The notes below the pieces were generated by a model, which worked only from the letters and a program-made list of their open reading frames with translations, had not been told where the DNA came from and made no database searches. Below, one piece after another: positions 6,530 to 14,927 of a DNA stretch of 37,432 nt. Source of the DNA: a virus; the IMG/VR virus record IMGVR_UViG_3300036715_000408, positions 1 to 37,432 of that record, one strand, 5' to 3'. The position numbers and the translations under genes were made by a program. How positions within the stretch are numbered: position 1 is the first letter of the stretch; each line of letters opens with the position of its first letter.

Positions 6530-7041
6530 TAGATGAGCCGCTTTTCCCACATGCTCACGCCGCCCTCGTGTTTGCCTTCCGGTTTTCCGGACAATCCGGA
6601 GCAGCACCTACACCGATGGCGAAACTCATGCGCGGGCCAGTCGCAACCGGGAAAGGGCTCACCGGCCTTGATGGCGCAGCTCAGTCCGGAATGATTCGCG
6701 CAGAAGTTGACGCGATGGCTCCGGTGCTGCGAAACATCATCGTGGCGCGGTTCGCGTTTGAGGAAAAGGAGCGTCTGGAGGCGTTGCTCGAACTCATTCC
6801 ACACGCCGCCGCGCAACTCGGCACCGGAATTAATAGTCGCCGCATGGTCGATGCGCTTGTACAGAAATTTTTCGGCGCGCGGGTGTTCCTACGCGACCTG
6901 GCCGATCAACTTGGCTGCCACGCAAACACCATAACGCCGAAGTGGGGTGCGATCAGGTCACGGTTCAGAGCAGACGAGGACCGTGCCCACGATGAAATCT
7001 TCCACCGCCTGCAACGAGCCGGGCTATTGCCGGAGGCATGA
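6526..7041 (+). CDS. Candidate Q-like late antiterminator / regulator
   Basis: A 171-residue protein, last gene before the late region. The C-terminal third has a helix-turn-helix-like stretch (FLRDLADQLGCHANTITPKW, about residues 120-140) followed by a basic segment. I do not see a sure family match. The evidence for a Q-like role is position: it directly precedes a promoter with an immediate downstream terminator and then terS, the lambda Q-PR'-tR' order. It has a good RBS (GGAG) and overlaps the preceding gene by four bases. Alternatives are a transcription activator of late genes or a small-terminase-like DNA-binding protein. Confidence 0.55.
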   Translation: MIDEPLFPHAHAALVFAFRFSGQSGAAPTPMAKLMRGPVATGKGLTGLDGAAQSGMIRAEVDAMAPVLRNIIVARFAFEEKERLEALLELIPHAAAQLGTGINSRRMVDALVQKFFGARVFLRDLADQLGCHANTITPKWGAIRSRFRADEDRAHDEIFHRLQRAGLLPEA

Positions 7042-7046
7042 AAATG

Positions 7047-7074
7047 TTGACACTGTGATTTTTTTGCCCAAAAT
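7047..7074 (+). promoter_or_regulatory. Candidate late promoter
   Basis: TTGACA (7047-7052), a 16-bp spacer with a T-run, CAAAAT (7069-7074). The -35 is perfect; the -10 matches 4 of 6. Transcription would start near 7081 and reach the terminator at 7110 about 30 nt later. Confidence 0.5.
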
Positions 7075-7109
7075 AGGCATTAATCGACAAACCCAGAATT
7101 CCCACCAAA

Positions 7110-7140
7110 GCACGGAATGCACTCGCGACCGTGCTTTTTT
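7110..7140 (+). terminator. Intrinsic terminator before terS
   Basis: Stem GCACGG (7110-7115) with CCGTGC (7129-7134), extended by flanking A/T pairs, 13-nt loop, then TTTTTT (7135-7140). It lies between the candidate late promoter and terS, so late expression should need read-through. Confidence 0.8.
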
Positions 7141-7157
7141 CATTACAGGCGTGTCCG

Positions 7158-7592
7158 ATGAGCAAGCTATCGCCCCGTTTAGAGAAGTTCGCGCAGGGTG
7201 TTGCCAATGGCCTAAGCCAGGCAGAGGCGTACCGGCAGGCATTCCAGAATTCATTGAATTGGAAGGATGCGACTGTCTGGAACAAGTCCAGCGCAATCAT
7301 GCGCCGTGGTGAGGTTTTGGCTAGGGTAGATGAACTTCGTGCCGATCTGGAAAAACAGGCTCTGTGGAGTCGCATGGACTCCGTTGCGACGTTGAAACCA
7401 ATCGCCTTAGCCGCGGAGAAAGACAGCGACCGGATAGCGGCGGTAAAGGTGCTAAACGAGATGCACGGGTACAACGCGCCGATTCGTACGGAAGTCAGCG
7501 GCCCGAATGGCGGGCCAATGCATACCCGATCTACGGCGGACCTGACCGATGAAGAACTCGCGGCAGAAATCGCCAAATTCGGTATCCAATAG
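7158..7592 (+). CDS. terS: Terminase small subunit
   Basis: A 144-residue terminase small-subunit-like protein, which recognises the packaging site and loads the large subunit. The N-terminus (LSPRLEKFAQGVANGLSQAEAYRQAF) is a typical small-terminase helix-turn-helix as in the terminase_2 type, and the middle helices would form the oligomer core. It lies directly before terL, overlapping it by 44 bases. ATG 7158 is chosen to match family length. There is no strong Shine-Dalgarno. Confidence 0.82.
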   Translation: MSKLSPRLEKFAQGVANGLSQAEAYRQAFQNSLNWKDATVWNKSSAIMRRGEVLARVDELRADLEKQALWSRMDSVATLKPIALAAEKDSDRIAAVKVLNEMHGYNAPIRTEVSGPNGGPMHTRSTADLTDEELAAEIAKFGIQ

Positions 7593-9036
7593 TAGAAAAC
7601 TAGAGCTTCTTCGGGAGCACTCAATCCGCCTAGCGCGGAAAGACTTCCTGCACTTTCGCAGGCTGGTGAACCCGAAATCAAAGCGGGGCTGGTGGCAAAC
7701 AGAGATCGCACGAGAGTTGCAGGCGTTTTACGATGATCTGGTGGCGGGCAAGCGCCCAAAGTTGGTCATCCAGGCACCGCCGCAGCATGGCAAGTCTGTT
7801 CAGATCATCGACTTCATCGCATGGCTTGCTGGCAAAAATCCGGATTACAGGACGATATACACGTCATTCTCGGATCGTCTCGGGATTCGCGCCAATTTGA
7901 GATTGCAGCGGCTGTACGACAGTGAGATTTACCGGAGCATTTTCCCAGGAACACGAATCAACAGCTCAAGCGCTGTTTCTGTATCGGCGCAGCACCTTCG
8001 CAATCGCGAAATCGTTGAATACGTTGGGCATGACGGTTTTTTCCGTAACACGACCGTTCGCGGATCAATCACTGGCGAAAGCCTGGACCTTGGCGTCATT
8101 GATGACCCCATACGCGGGCGGGCAGACGCCAACAGCGCGGCGATCAGACAGGCGGCATGGGATTGGTTTACAGACGATTTCTTTACCAGGTTTTCTGAGG
8201 ATGCCGGCCTGCTTGCCATCCTAACTCGATGGCATATCGATGATCCGATAGGCCGGCTGGTGGAGCGTTACCCCGAAATAAGGGTGCTGAGCTACCCGGC
8301 CATTGCAGAGGTAGACGAGCCGCACCGAAAGGCCGGTGAGGCGCTTTTCCCGGAGCTCAAGAGTCTCGATTTCCTGTTGGAACGCAAGCAGGTGATGAGC
8401 TCCAGCAACTGGTTGGCGCTTTACCAACAGCGGCCAACAGCGGCAGAGGGCAATCTGTTCAAACCAGAGAAGCTGGAGATCGTCGACGCAATTCCAGCGG
8501 GCACTCGATTCGTCCGTGGTTGGGATTTCGCGTCAACGGCGGACGGCGGAGACTGGACAGTCGGCGGGAAACTTGGTGTAACACCTGGCGGGCGCTGGAT
8601 CATCGCAGACATCGAGCGCTTTCGCGGCGGTCCTGAAACGGTCGAGGCATCATTGCTAAACACCTCGAGGCGCGATGGAACGGCATGCCGCGTTCGAATC
8701 CCGCAAGACCCTGGACAGGCCGGAAAGTCGCAGGCCGCGAACTTCACGAAGCTGCTGGTCGGCTTCGGCGCGACATCAAAGCCGGTGTCAGGAGACAAGG
8801 TCACACGGGCCGAGCCATTCGCGGCGCAGGTCAACGTCGGAAACGTGATGATGCTACGCGCAGACTGGAATTCGCCGCTGATCGATGAAATGCGAGTGTT
8901 TCCAAACGGCACTCATGACGATCAGGTCGATGCGCTCTCGGATGCCTTTGACGAACTGAACATCAACAATTTCGGCATGCTGGATTGGATACGCCAGCAG
9001 GCCGAGGCACAGAAGGAAAAAGCATGCCAAACGTAA
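7549..9036 (+). CDS. terL: Terminase large subunit
   Basis: A 495-residue large terminase: ATPase motor and nuclease for DNA packaging at the portal. Walker A APPQHGKS lies at about residues 76-83, a Walker B-like hydrophobic stretch ending VIDDP near 182, and a motif III-like region after it. The C-terminal nuclease domain begins with RGWDFAST (acidic metal ligand) near 323 and ends with HDDQVDAL near 455, the conserved final acidic motif. Full length for the family. It overlaps terS upstream and the gene at 9024 downstream. Confidence 0.93.
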   Translation: MKNSRQKSPNSVSNSRKLELLREHSIRLARKDFLHFRRLVNPKSKRGWWQTEIARELQAFYDDLVAGKRPKLVIQAPPQHGKSVQIIDFIAWLAGKNPDYRTIYTSFSDRLGIRANLRLQRLYDSEIYRSIFPGTRINSSSAVSVSAQHLRNREIVEYVGHDGFFRNTTVRGSITGESLDLGVIDDPIRGRADANSAAIRQAAWDWFTDDFFTRFSEDAGLLAILTRWHIDDPIGRLVERYPEIRVLSYPAIAEVDEPHRKAGEALFPELKSLDFLLERKQVMSSSNWLALYQQRPTAAEGNLFKPEKLEIVDAIPAGTRFVRGWDFASTADGGDWTVGGKLGVTPGGRWIIADIERFRGGPETVEASLLNTSRRDGTACRVRIPQDPGQAGKSQAANFTKLLVGFGATSKPVSGDKVTRAEPFAAQVNVGNVMMLRADWNSPLIDEMRVFPNGTHDDQVDALSDAFDELNINNFGMLDWIRQQAEAQKEKACQT

Positions 9037-9842
9037 CCATGACCGCGCCGAATGGAATTACGCAGATTACTGCTGGCAACTACACCTATCCAGTTGTGAA
9101 TGGCGGCGTAACGGTTCCTGCGGAGTTTTCCAGCGAGCTACTTGATGCCGGATTTACGCCGCAGATATTATCCACTGACGCCAACGGCAACCCGGTGCTG
9201 CTGGGTCCGGATGGGGTTTCTTACGCTATCTCTGACTATGCGGCTGTGTTGTTCGCCAATTTGCCAGACCCAACGAAGGTACAGGCTGGCGTACATTACT
9301 ACGTAAGCGATGTAGGTGTTGGCGGAAGCCAATGGTATTCGGACGGCACCCGCTGGCGTGCGCTAGGTGGAACTGTTGTCCTCAAAAACAACTATACCGA
9401 CGTTACTTCTGTTGCAAATACAAACGAGCAGATTCTTGATCAGTTTTTATTCAAAGCGAACTTAATTAAGGCCGGAGATATTGTCCGCGTTAAAAGTCGA
9501 TACGATAAATCTTCTACCGTTGATACATGTTCTAGGCGATTTAGAATTGGCACTGCTGGTGATGTGGGGGATATGCAGATTGCATTGATTGCACAACCGG
9601 CCACATCAAATAGATCATTACACGACCTTCGTGAATTTGTTTTTAACACGGCTACTAGCATACGTAATTTAACGTCTACAGTTCCGACCGGGTATGCTTT
9701 AAGCACCGCAGCCGCAGCTGATACGGCAATTCCAAGCATATCAAATGCGCTTTACATGACGGTAACGACGCAAATGACTACCGGCGCGGAAACAATGACG
9801 TTGAAAGATTTTATTATTGAACTGGACACTTGCGGTAACTAA
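9024..9842 (+). CDS. Hypothetical virion-associated protein (moron between terL and portal)
   Basis: A 272-residue protein. The N-terminal half (residues about 1-115) resembles short phage decoration/fibre modules with a segment of the type VQAGVHYYVSDVGVGGSQWYSD seen in virion surface proteins; the C-terminal half is Thr/Ser/Ala-rich beta-type sequence. The second half is markedly AT-rich compared with terL. ATG 9024 has AAGGAA upstream and overlaps the terL stop by 13 bases. Its stop overlaps the start of the next gene by one base, so both were probably gained together. Function unknown; a capsid or tail surface role is an inference. Confidence 0.7.
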   Translation: MPNVTMTAPNGITQITAGNYTYPVVNGGVTVPAEFSSELLDAGFTPQILSTDANGNPVLLGPDGVSYAISDYAAVLFANLPDPTKVQAGVHYYVSDVGVGGSQWYSDGTRWRALGGTVVLKNNYTDVTSVANTNEQILDQFLFKANLIKAGDIVRVKSRYDKSSTVDTCSRRFRIGTAGDVGDMQIALIAQPATSNRSLHDLREFVFNTATSIRNLTSTVPTGYALSTAAAADTAIPSISNALYMTVTTQMTTGAETMTLKDFIIELDTCGN

Positions 9843-11416
9843 TGGCCGATTATTACATCGACGCAAATCGCGGCCTGGATACCAATCCAGGAACGTTATT
9901 GCTTCCGTGGAAAACACTTGGCAAGATCAACTCTGACTTGGCATCACTTGGACCGGGCGACAGCCTAAACTTAGCCAACGACTCACATTGGATACTGAAT
10001 TCCTCGCCAGCCGATAACCTTACCTGCAATGGATGGGTGGGTACTGAAGAGTATCCAATTCTGATTCGCGGGTATGAAGCTGGCGGTGGCTCTGGCGCTT
10101 ACCCAATTATCGAGTCTTGGTATGAACCAAAGACAGCAGAGTGGACTTGGGATGCGGTAAATGGGGCATGGTATTACACCAATGGCTCAGCATTCTACGG
10201 AGCTTTTGCACTGGTGATGTTGGGCGATCCTCTCGTTTATGGCGTTGGGCAAGACCCGACAAAAGATATCAATACGCTAGTTGCAGATGGGGATTACATT
10301 TTCCCTTCTGCGGATACAACAAAGTTCTACTTATACGCTCCTGCTGGGATTGACCCAACAACGTATTATGGCAAGGTGCGCGTAAGTTCTGGTTCCCGCG
10401 GTGTCTTTAAGATAATGGGAAACAACTGGAACCATTTACATTTTAGTGATCTGAAATTTCAGTATTCCGGAGCCTGTATTAATCCTCTTCAGGGGGTTGG
10501 AGGAGATGTACGAGTTCTGCGCGCCACCAATATCCATGGATACCACGCTTGTGGTTTGGTGTCTGCGTCTGCTGAATCAGGCTCGGTGTTTGATATTGTC
10601 GCAGAAGGTTTGCACGCTGATACCAGCCCATGTTTATTCGTCTGGGGTAACGCTAAAGGCGGGCTTGGGCGGTATAGTAGGTTTGAAGTAAAAAACTCGA
10701 CTTTTCTGAGAAGTGGTCAGGCATACCCTCAAGGCGCCGTTTACCTGAGCATGGACGGCGCCTACATTCACGATAACGAATTCGGTTACTGTGGCGGTTC
10801 GAACAAATTCAAGTTATGGGATGGATGCGGGGCATACACGGAAATAAGCAGCGCGAATACTCGCGTAATGCGTAACTATTTCCACCACTCGCAGCGTGCA
10901 ATGCAGGATAACTCCGCAGCATCACAGGAGTTTGTTGGAAATATCATTGATACCTGTGGCGTAGGCATGCAAGTAACTGGTGTAACTACCGGGCATGTTT
11001 ACTGCAATAACACTCATGTAAATGTCGGCTTGACTGACTATCGCGGCCCTACGGTTTATGAAGCCGAAGCCGCATGGACTGAGGTTGTCACTGGTGGAGT
11101 TTTCAGGGTAGATAACAACATCGTGGTCGGTGCGACTGGCGCTGCTTCAGCATTCCGTACCAATGCGACCGGATTCAAAAACAACTGCGTTTCAGGGGTT
11201 GCTGTAACGGGACTTACAGGTGATAGCGGCACAATTTCTGCTAATCCTTTGCTGAACAGCAATTATGTGCCGGCAATTAGCTCACCTTGTATAAATGGTG
11301 GCGTGCGTGTGCCAGCGCACTATGTTGATTACAACGGGCATCGCTTCGCAGGAATGCCAACGATTGGGGCGATTGAACCAAAACGCACTGCGCATTTGAG
11401 ACGAGTCCAAGCGTAA
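9842..11416 (+). CDS. Parallel beta-helix protein, possible spike or polysaccharide-active enzyme
   Basis: A 524-residue protein that reads as a right-handed beta-helix: an N-terminal DANRGLDTNPGTLLLPWKTL motif common at the start of such proteins, then many short repeats with Asn/Gly turns (VKNSTFLRSG, IHDNEFGYCG, MRNYFHHSQR, VGNIIDTCG), ending ANPLLN ... GAIE, as in pectate-lyase-like and tailspike families. Such folds often bind or cleave polysaccharides. No catalytic residues can be assigned. Its place between terL and the portal is unusual, since tailspikes normally sit at the end of the tail genes. GC is lower than in the flanking genes. Confidence 0.8.
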   Translation: MADYYIDANRGLDTNPGTLLLPWKTLGKINSDLASLGPGDSLNLANDSHWILNSSPADNLTCNGWVGTEEYPILIRGYEAGGGSGAYPIIESWYEPKTAEWTWDAVNGAWYYTNGSAFYGAFALVMLGDPLVYGVGQDPTKDINTLVADGDYIFPSADTTKFYLYAPAGIDPTTYYGKVRVSSGSRGVFKIMGNNWNHLHFSDLKFQYSGACINPLQGVGGDVRVLRATNIHGYHACGLVSASAESGSVFDIVAEGLHADTSPCLFVWGNAKGGLGRYSRFEVKNSTFLRSGQAYPQGAVYLSMDGAYIHDNEFGYCGGSNKFKLWDGCGAYTEISSANTRVMRNYFHHSQRAMQDNSAASQEFVGNIIDTCGVGMQVTGVTTGHVYCNNTHVNVGLTDYRGPTVYEAEAAWTEVVTGGVFRVDNNIVVGATGAASAFRTNATGFKNNCVSGVAVTGLTGDSGTISANPLLNSNYVPAISSPCINGGVRVPAHYVDYNGHRFAGMPTIGAIEPKRTAHLRRVQA

Positions 11417-11436
11417 TCAACAACCCACATCGGCCA

Positions 11437-11583
11437 ATGAAAATTGACTGCCTCCACTGCTTCGCGCTCGGCGCATTGTTTGCCAGTGCGCTGATTGTGG
11501 CGGTGATTGTTTCACTCACGGTTTATCCCGTCTCGGCGGGTTTTTATGCCAATAAACAGGTAAAACAGAATGGCGAATCGTAA
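11437..11583 (+). CDS. Small membrane protein
   Basis: A 48-residue reading frame (start MKIDCLHCF) with one hydrophobic segment, about residues 9-31, and a polar C-terminus. It fills the gap between the beta-helix gene and the portal gene, overlapping the portal start by 14 bases. A clear Shine-Dalgarno is lacking, so translation is uncertain. A CCCG/CGGG hairpin followed by five T lies inside it (about 11527-11547). Confidence 0.45.
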   Translation: MKIDCLHCFALGALFASALIVAVIVSLTVYPVSAGFYANKQVKQNGES

Positions 11584-13714
11584 CGGGCAGGGCAATCATG
11601 TTGAGCCGCACCTCGTCGCGCGTGTCGCCGGAATGACACGGCAAAACCCTGATTGGTTCGGCCCTCTCAAGCCGCTCGCCCCGATTGCACCGGAAGCGGC
11701 TGGGCGACAGTTTGATTACCCTTCTGGCTACAACACCACGGCCAAACCGCGTCAGGGTGAGTCGATAACGTTCCCCCAGTTGCGCGCGCTGGCAGACAAC
11801 TACGATCTGCTTCGCCTGGTAATCGAGACGCGCAAAGACCAGTTGGCAAAGATGCGCTGGACGATCAAGCCGCGCGACACAGGGCAGAAGCCAGACGCAC
11901 GCTGCAAAACGATCGAATCCTTCTTCGCAATGCCGGACCGCGAGCACAGCTGGGACGAATGGCTGCGGATGCTGATCGAGGACCTGCTTGTGATAGACGC
12001 GCCGGCTGTCTACCCGCGCTTGACGGTAGGCGGGCAGCTTTACGCGTTGGAGCCAATCGACGGCGCGACAATCAAGCGGGTAATTGATGCCACGGGCCGC
12101 ACCCCGCTGCCACCGGCTACCGCGTACCAGCAGATCATCAAGGGCGTGGCGGCAGTGGATTACACCCGTGACGAGATGATTTACCGGCCGCGCAATCCGC
12201 GAACGCACAAGGTGTATGGGTTCTCTCCGGTCGAGCAGGTGGTGATGACCGTGAATATCGCCCTGCGCCGGCAGCTGCATGTCATGGAGTACTACCAGTC
12301 CGGCAGTGTGCCTGACGCGCTTGCTGGGGTTCCTGCCGATTGGCAGCCGGAGCAGATTCGGCAGTTCCAGGACTACTGGGACACGCTCATGGAGGGCGAC
12401 AGCGCAGCTCGCCGCCGGCTTAAGTTCGTTCCTGGCGACATCTCCAAGAACTTCAAGGAGACCAAGCAGCCACCACTAAAGGACATGTATGACGAGTGGC
12501 TGGCGCGCGTGATCTGCTTTTGTTTCTCCATCGAGCCGACGCCATTCGTCGCGCAGGTCAATCGAGCCGTCGCCGAAACATCCCGCGAGCAGTCGCTTGC
12601 CGAAGGTCTGGCGCCGCTGCAGAACTGGATCAAGGGATTTGTCGACTCGGTATTGATCAGGTACTTCGGCTTCAGCGATCTCGAATTCTCGTGGGCCGAA
12701 GAAACCTCTATCGACCCACTTGTCCAGGCGCAGGTAAACAACATCTACATCACAGCCGGGGTGAAGACGCCAAACGAGGTGCGTGCAGAGCTTGGCATGG
12801 GACCACTGGACGAGGTTCCAGACCCTGAACCGGGCGGAGAGACTGAGACATCCGTAAAGGTGGAAAAGGCAAAAAAAGCGCTGCGCCTCATCGACCGCGA
12901 CAGACCGGTGGTGAGGCGCGCTCGAAAAGCCCTATCAGGCAGTATTAAGCGATTCCTCAAGCAACAAGCCGGGAAGATCGCCGCGCAATTATCTGACGCG
13001 CTTGGGCTTGAGAAATCCAGCCATAGCGGGCAGCGCAAAGTGTCCGCGCTGGTAGCAAAGGCGCTGGAAGAAATTGATTTCGCCGAATGGGCGGACGAAT
13101 TTCCTGGAATGTTACGTCCTACGTTGGCCGCAATTGCCATCGACGGCGGCATACAGGGGTTGCAGCAAATAGGCGTCACAAGCGACGACCTGGAAGACCT
13201 GCTGCGAGACAAAGCCGAAACATGGGCCGCGGATCGCGCCGCCGAAATGGTAGGAATGCGGCGCGTCGATGGCGAACTGGTGCAAAACCCTGAAGCCAAG
13301 TGGCGACTTGACGAAGGCACGCGCGACATGCTGCGCAGTACCACAGAACGTGCTTTGAACGAGGGATGGAGCTCCCAAGAGATGGCCTCAGAGATTGAGG
13401 CGTCCTATCCATTCAGCGAGTCGCGCGCAGAGATGATCGCCAGAACAGAAATCGCCAAGGCGGACATCGCAGGGACGATGGAGGGTTATCGTGCATCTGG
13501 GATCGTCGCAGGTAAGACGTGGCTTACAGCGCAAGACGATATGGTCAGCGACGAATGCCGCGAGTGCGGTGAGGCCGGAATCATCGGGCTTGATGACAAC
13601 TTTCCTAGCGGCGAAGACGCGCCTCCGAATCACCCGAATTGCCGGTGCGTAGTGTTGCCGGTTTTTGATGACGAAATGCCCGTTCTTTCGAGCGGTGAAG
13701 GAGAAATCGAATGA
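11570..13714 (+). CDS. Portal protein fused to Mu gpF-like head morphogenesis domain
   Basis: A 714-residue fusion. Residues about 1-420 are a phage portal protein (LVIETRKDQLAKMRWTIKP, YSPVEQVV-like region, VEQVVMTVNIALRRQ, FVAQVNRAVAETSR), forming the ring through which DNA enters the head. Residues about 560-700 match the MuF/SPP1 gp7 minor head domain: SRAEMIARTEIAKADIAG, then W.TAQDD and CRECGEAG ending PPNHPNCRCVVLPV, the usual Cys/His-containing terminus. Portal and MuF proteins are mostly separate genes, but fusions occur. A coiled basic linker joins them. It overlaps the next gene by four bases. Confidence 0.9.
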   Translation: MANRNGQGNHVEPHLVARVAGMTRQNPDWFGPLKPLAPIAPEAAGRQFDYPSGYNTTAKPRQGESITFPQLRALADNYDLLRLVIETRKDQLAKMRWTIKPRDTGQKPDARCKTIESFFAMPDREHSWDEWLRMLIEDLLVIDAPAVYPRLTVGGQLYALEPIDGATIKRVIDATGRTPLPPATAYQQIIKGVAAVDYTRDEMIYRPRNPRTHKVYGFSPVEQVVMTVNIALRRQLHVMEYYQSGSVPDALAGVPADWQPEQIRQFQDYWDTLMEGDSAARRRLKFVPGDISKNFKETKQPPLKDMYDEWLARVICFCFSIEPTPFVAQVNRAVAETSREQSLAEGLAPLQNWIKGFVDSVLIRYFGFSDLEFSWAEETSIDPLVQAQVNNIYITAGVKTPNEVRAELGMGPLDEVPDPEPGGETETSVKVEKAKKALRLIDRDRPVVRRARKALSGSIKRFLKQQAGKIAAQLSDALGLEKSSHSGQRKVSALVAKALEEIDFAEWADEFPGMLRPTLAAIAIDGGIQGLQQIGVTSDDLEDLLRDKAETWAADRAAEMVGMRRVDGELVQNPEAKWRLDEGTRDMLRSTTERALNEGWSSQEMASEIEASYPFSESRAEMIARTEIAKADIAGTMEGYRASGIVAGKTWLTAQDDMVSDECRECGEAGIIGLDDNFPSGEDAPPNHPNCRCVVLPVFDDEMPVLSSGEGEIE

Positions 13715-14865
13715 AGCTCTACGCTGACATCAGTAAGACAGAAGAACAGGACGATGGCACGATCAAGGTCTGGGGTTACGCATCCAGCGAGGTGACGGAT
13801 TCGGATGGCGAGACCGTGACTGCGGACGCGATGAAAGCCGCGCTTCCTGGTTATATGAAATTCGGCGCGGTGCGAGAAATGCATCAGCCCAAAGCAGCCG
13901 GTACGGCCATTGAGGCCAATGTCGAGGACGACGGACGCACATTCTTCGGCGCACATATCGTCGATGCCGAAGCCGTAAAGAAGGTTAAGGCGAACGTCTA
14001 CAAGGGATTCAGCATCGGCGGCAAGGTCACGAAACGCGACGAGATGAAAAAATCCGTAATCAAGGGACTCAATCTGGTCGAAATCTCGCTGGTTGATCGC
14101 CCAGCAAACCCGGAAGCCATTTACACCATGTACAAGGCCGAGATGGTCGAAGAGCCTGGTCTCGGTGTGTCTGCCGAACCAGAGAAAACGGAAGACATCC
14201 AGAAGAGCATGTATGACGTGTCCAATTTCGCGCAACTGCTCAACAACCTTGGATACCTTGCCAGCGATACCGAATGGGAGTCTCAGAGCGAAGGCGACAA
14301 CTCGCCTATCCCACAGGCCATGCGCGACTGGCTATCGCAGGGGATCGTTATCTTCCAGGCGATGGCCGCCGAAGAAACGGCCGAGATGATGGCCCGCCTG
14401 CAGGCGATGGTTCCAGCATCGAACGTGATCGATTCCATCAATGCCGGCGCGAAAACCGATGACCTCGCCAAAGCCGGCGCAAAGTTCAGCACAGCAACCA
14501 AGGCAGCACTCAAGGCCGCGCATGACGCATGCAAGGCGGCTGATAAAGCACTGGCCGATCTGGGTTATGACCAGGAAGCAGACGACGAGGACGCCGGAAA
14601 AACCGACAACGGCGGCGATCTTGCGAAATTGGCAGGCGAACTCGATACCGTCAAGGCCGATCTGGTCAAAGCCAGCGACGAGCGCGACATCCTGAAAAAG
14701 CGGGTTGCCGAACTCGAAGCACAGCCCGCGCCGACGAAAGGCGCTGTCAAAGCAATCACTGTCGAGAAGTCGCAAGACACATCGGCCGTGAATGACGATG
14801 CGCCGAAATCAGCGTTCGACGCTATCAAGAAAGCCCATCAGACCGGGGGCAGATCGCTTTATTGA
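13711..14865 (+). CDS. Prohead protease (XkdF-like) fused to scaffold
   Basis: A 384-residue protein. Residues about 5-145 are an XkdF/HK97-type prohead serine protease: GYASSEVTDSDGE, the catalytic His in VREMHQPK near residue 56, the serine in FSIGGKV near 98, and VEISLVDRPANPEA near 125. The remaining 230 residues are helical, Ala/Lys/Asp-rich, with a coiled coil (LDTVKADLVKASDERDILKK), as expected for an assembly scaffold that the protease later digests. It sits just before the major capsid gene with a terminator between. Confidence 0.88.
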   Translation: MKLYADISKTEEQDDGTIKVWGYASSEVTDSDGETVTADAMKAALPGYMKFGAVREMHQPKAAGTAIEANVEDDGRTFFGAHIVDAEAVKKVKANVYKGFSIGGKVTKRDEMKKSVIKGLNLVEISLVDRPANPEAIYTMYKAEMVEEPGLGVSAEPEKTEDIQKSMYDVSNFAQLLNNLGYLASDTEWESQSEGDNSPIPQAMRDWLSQGIVIFQAMAAEETAEMMARLQAMVPASNVIDSINAGAKTDDLAKAGAKFSTATKAALKAAHDACKAADKALADLGYDQEADDEDAGKTDNGGDLAKLAGELDTVKADLVKASDERDILKKRVAELEAQPAPTKGAVKAITVEKSQDTSAVNDDAPKSAFDAIKKAHQTGGRSLY

Positions 14866-14889
14866 AACCGGCTGTACCTGCGTAACCCG

Positions 14890-14909
14890 GCCCCTGATGG
14901 GGCTTTTTT
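14890..14909 (+). terminator. Terminator upstream of the major capsid gene
   Basis: GCCCC (14890-14894), TGAT loop, GGGGC (14899-14903), then six T (14904-14909). The capsid RBS GGAGG follows. It may attenuate upstream transcripts. Confidence 0.75.
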
Positions 14910-14927
14910 CATTTCTGGAGGTCAAAC

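Noticed and set aside
6965-7759. 264-residue minus-strand reading frame across the terS start
   Set aside because: Antisense to terS and terL and through the promoter-terminator region; composition and lack of RBS speak against coding.
12745-13344. Long minus-strand frame in the portal gene
   Set aside because: Ser/Arg-rich mirror frame of the portal-MuF gene, whose plus-strand domains are clear.
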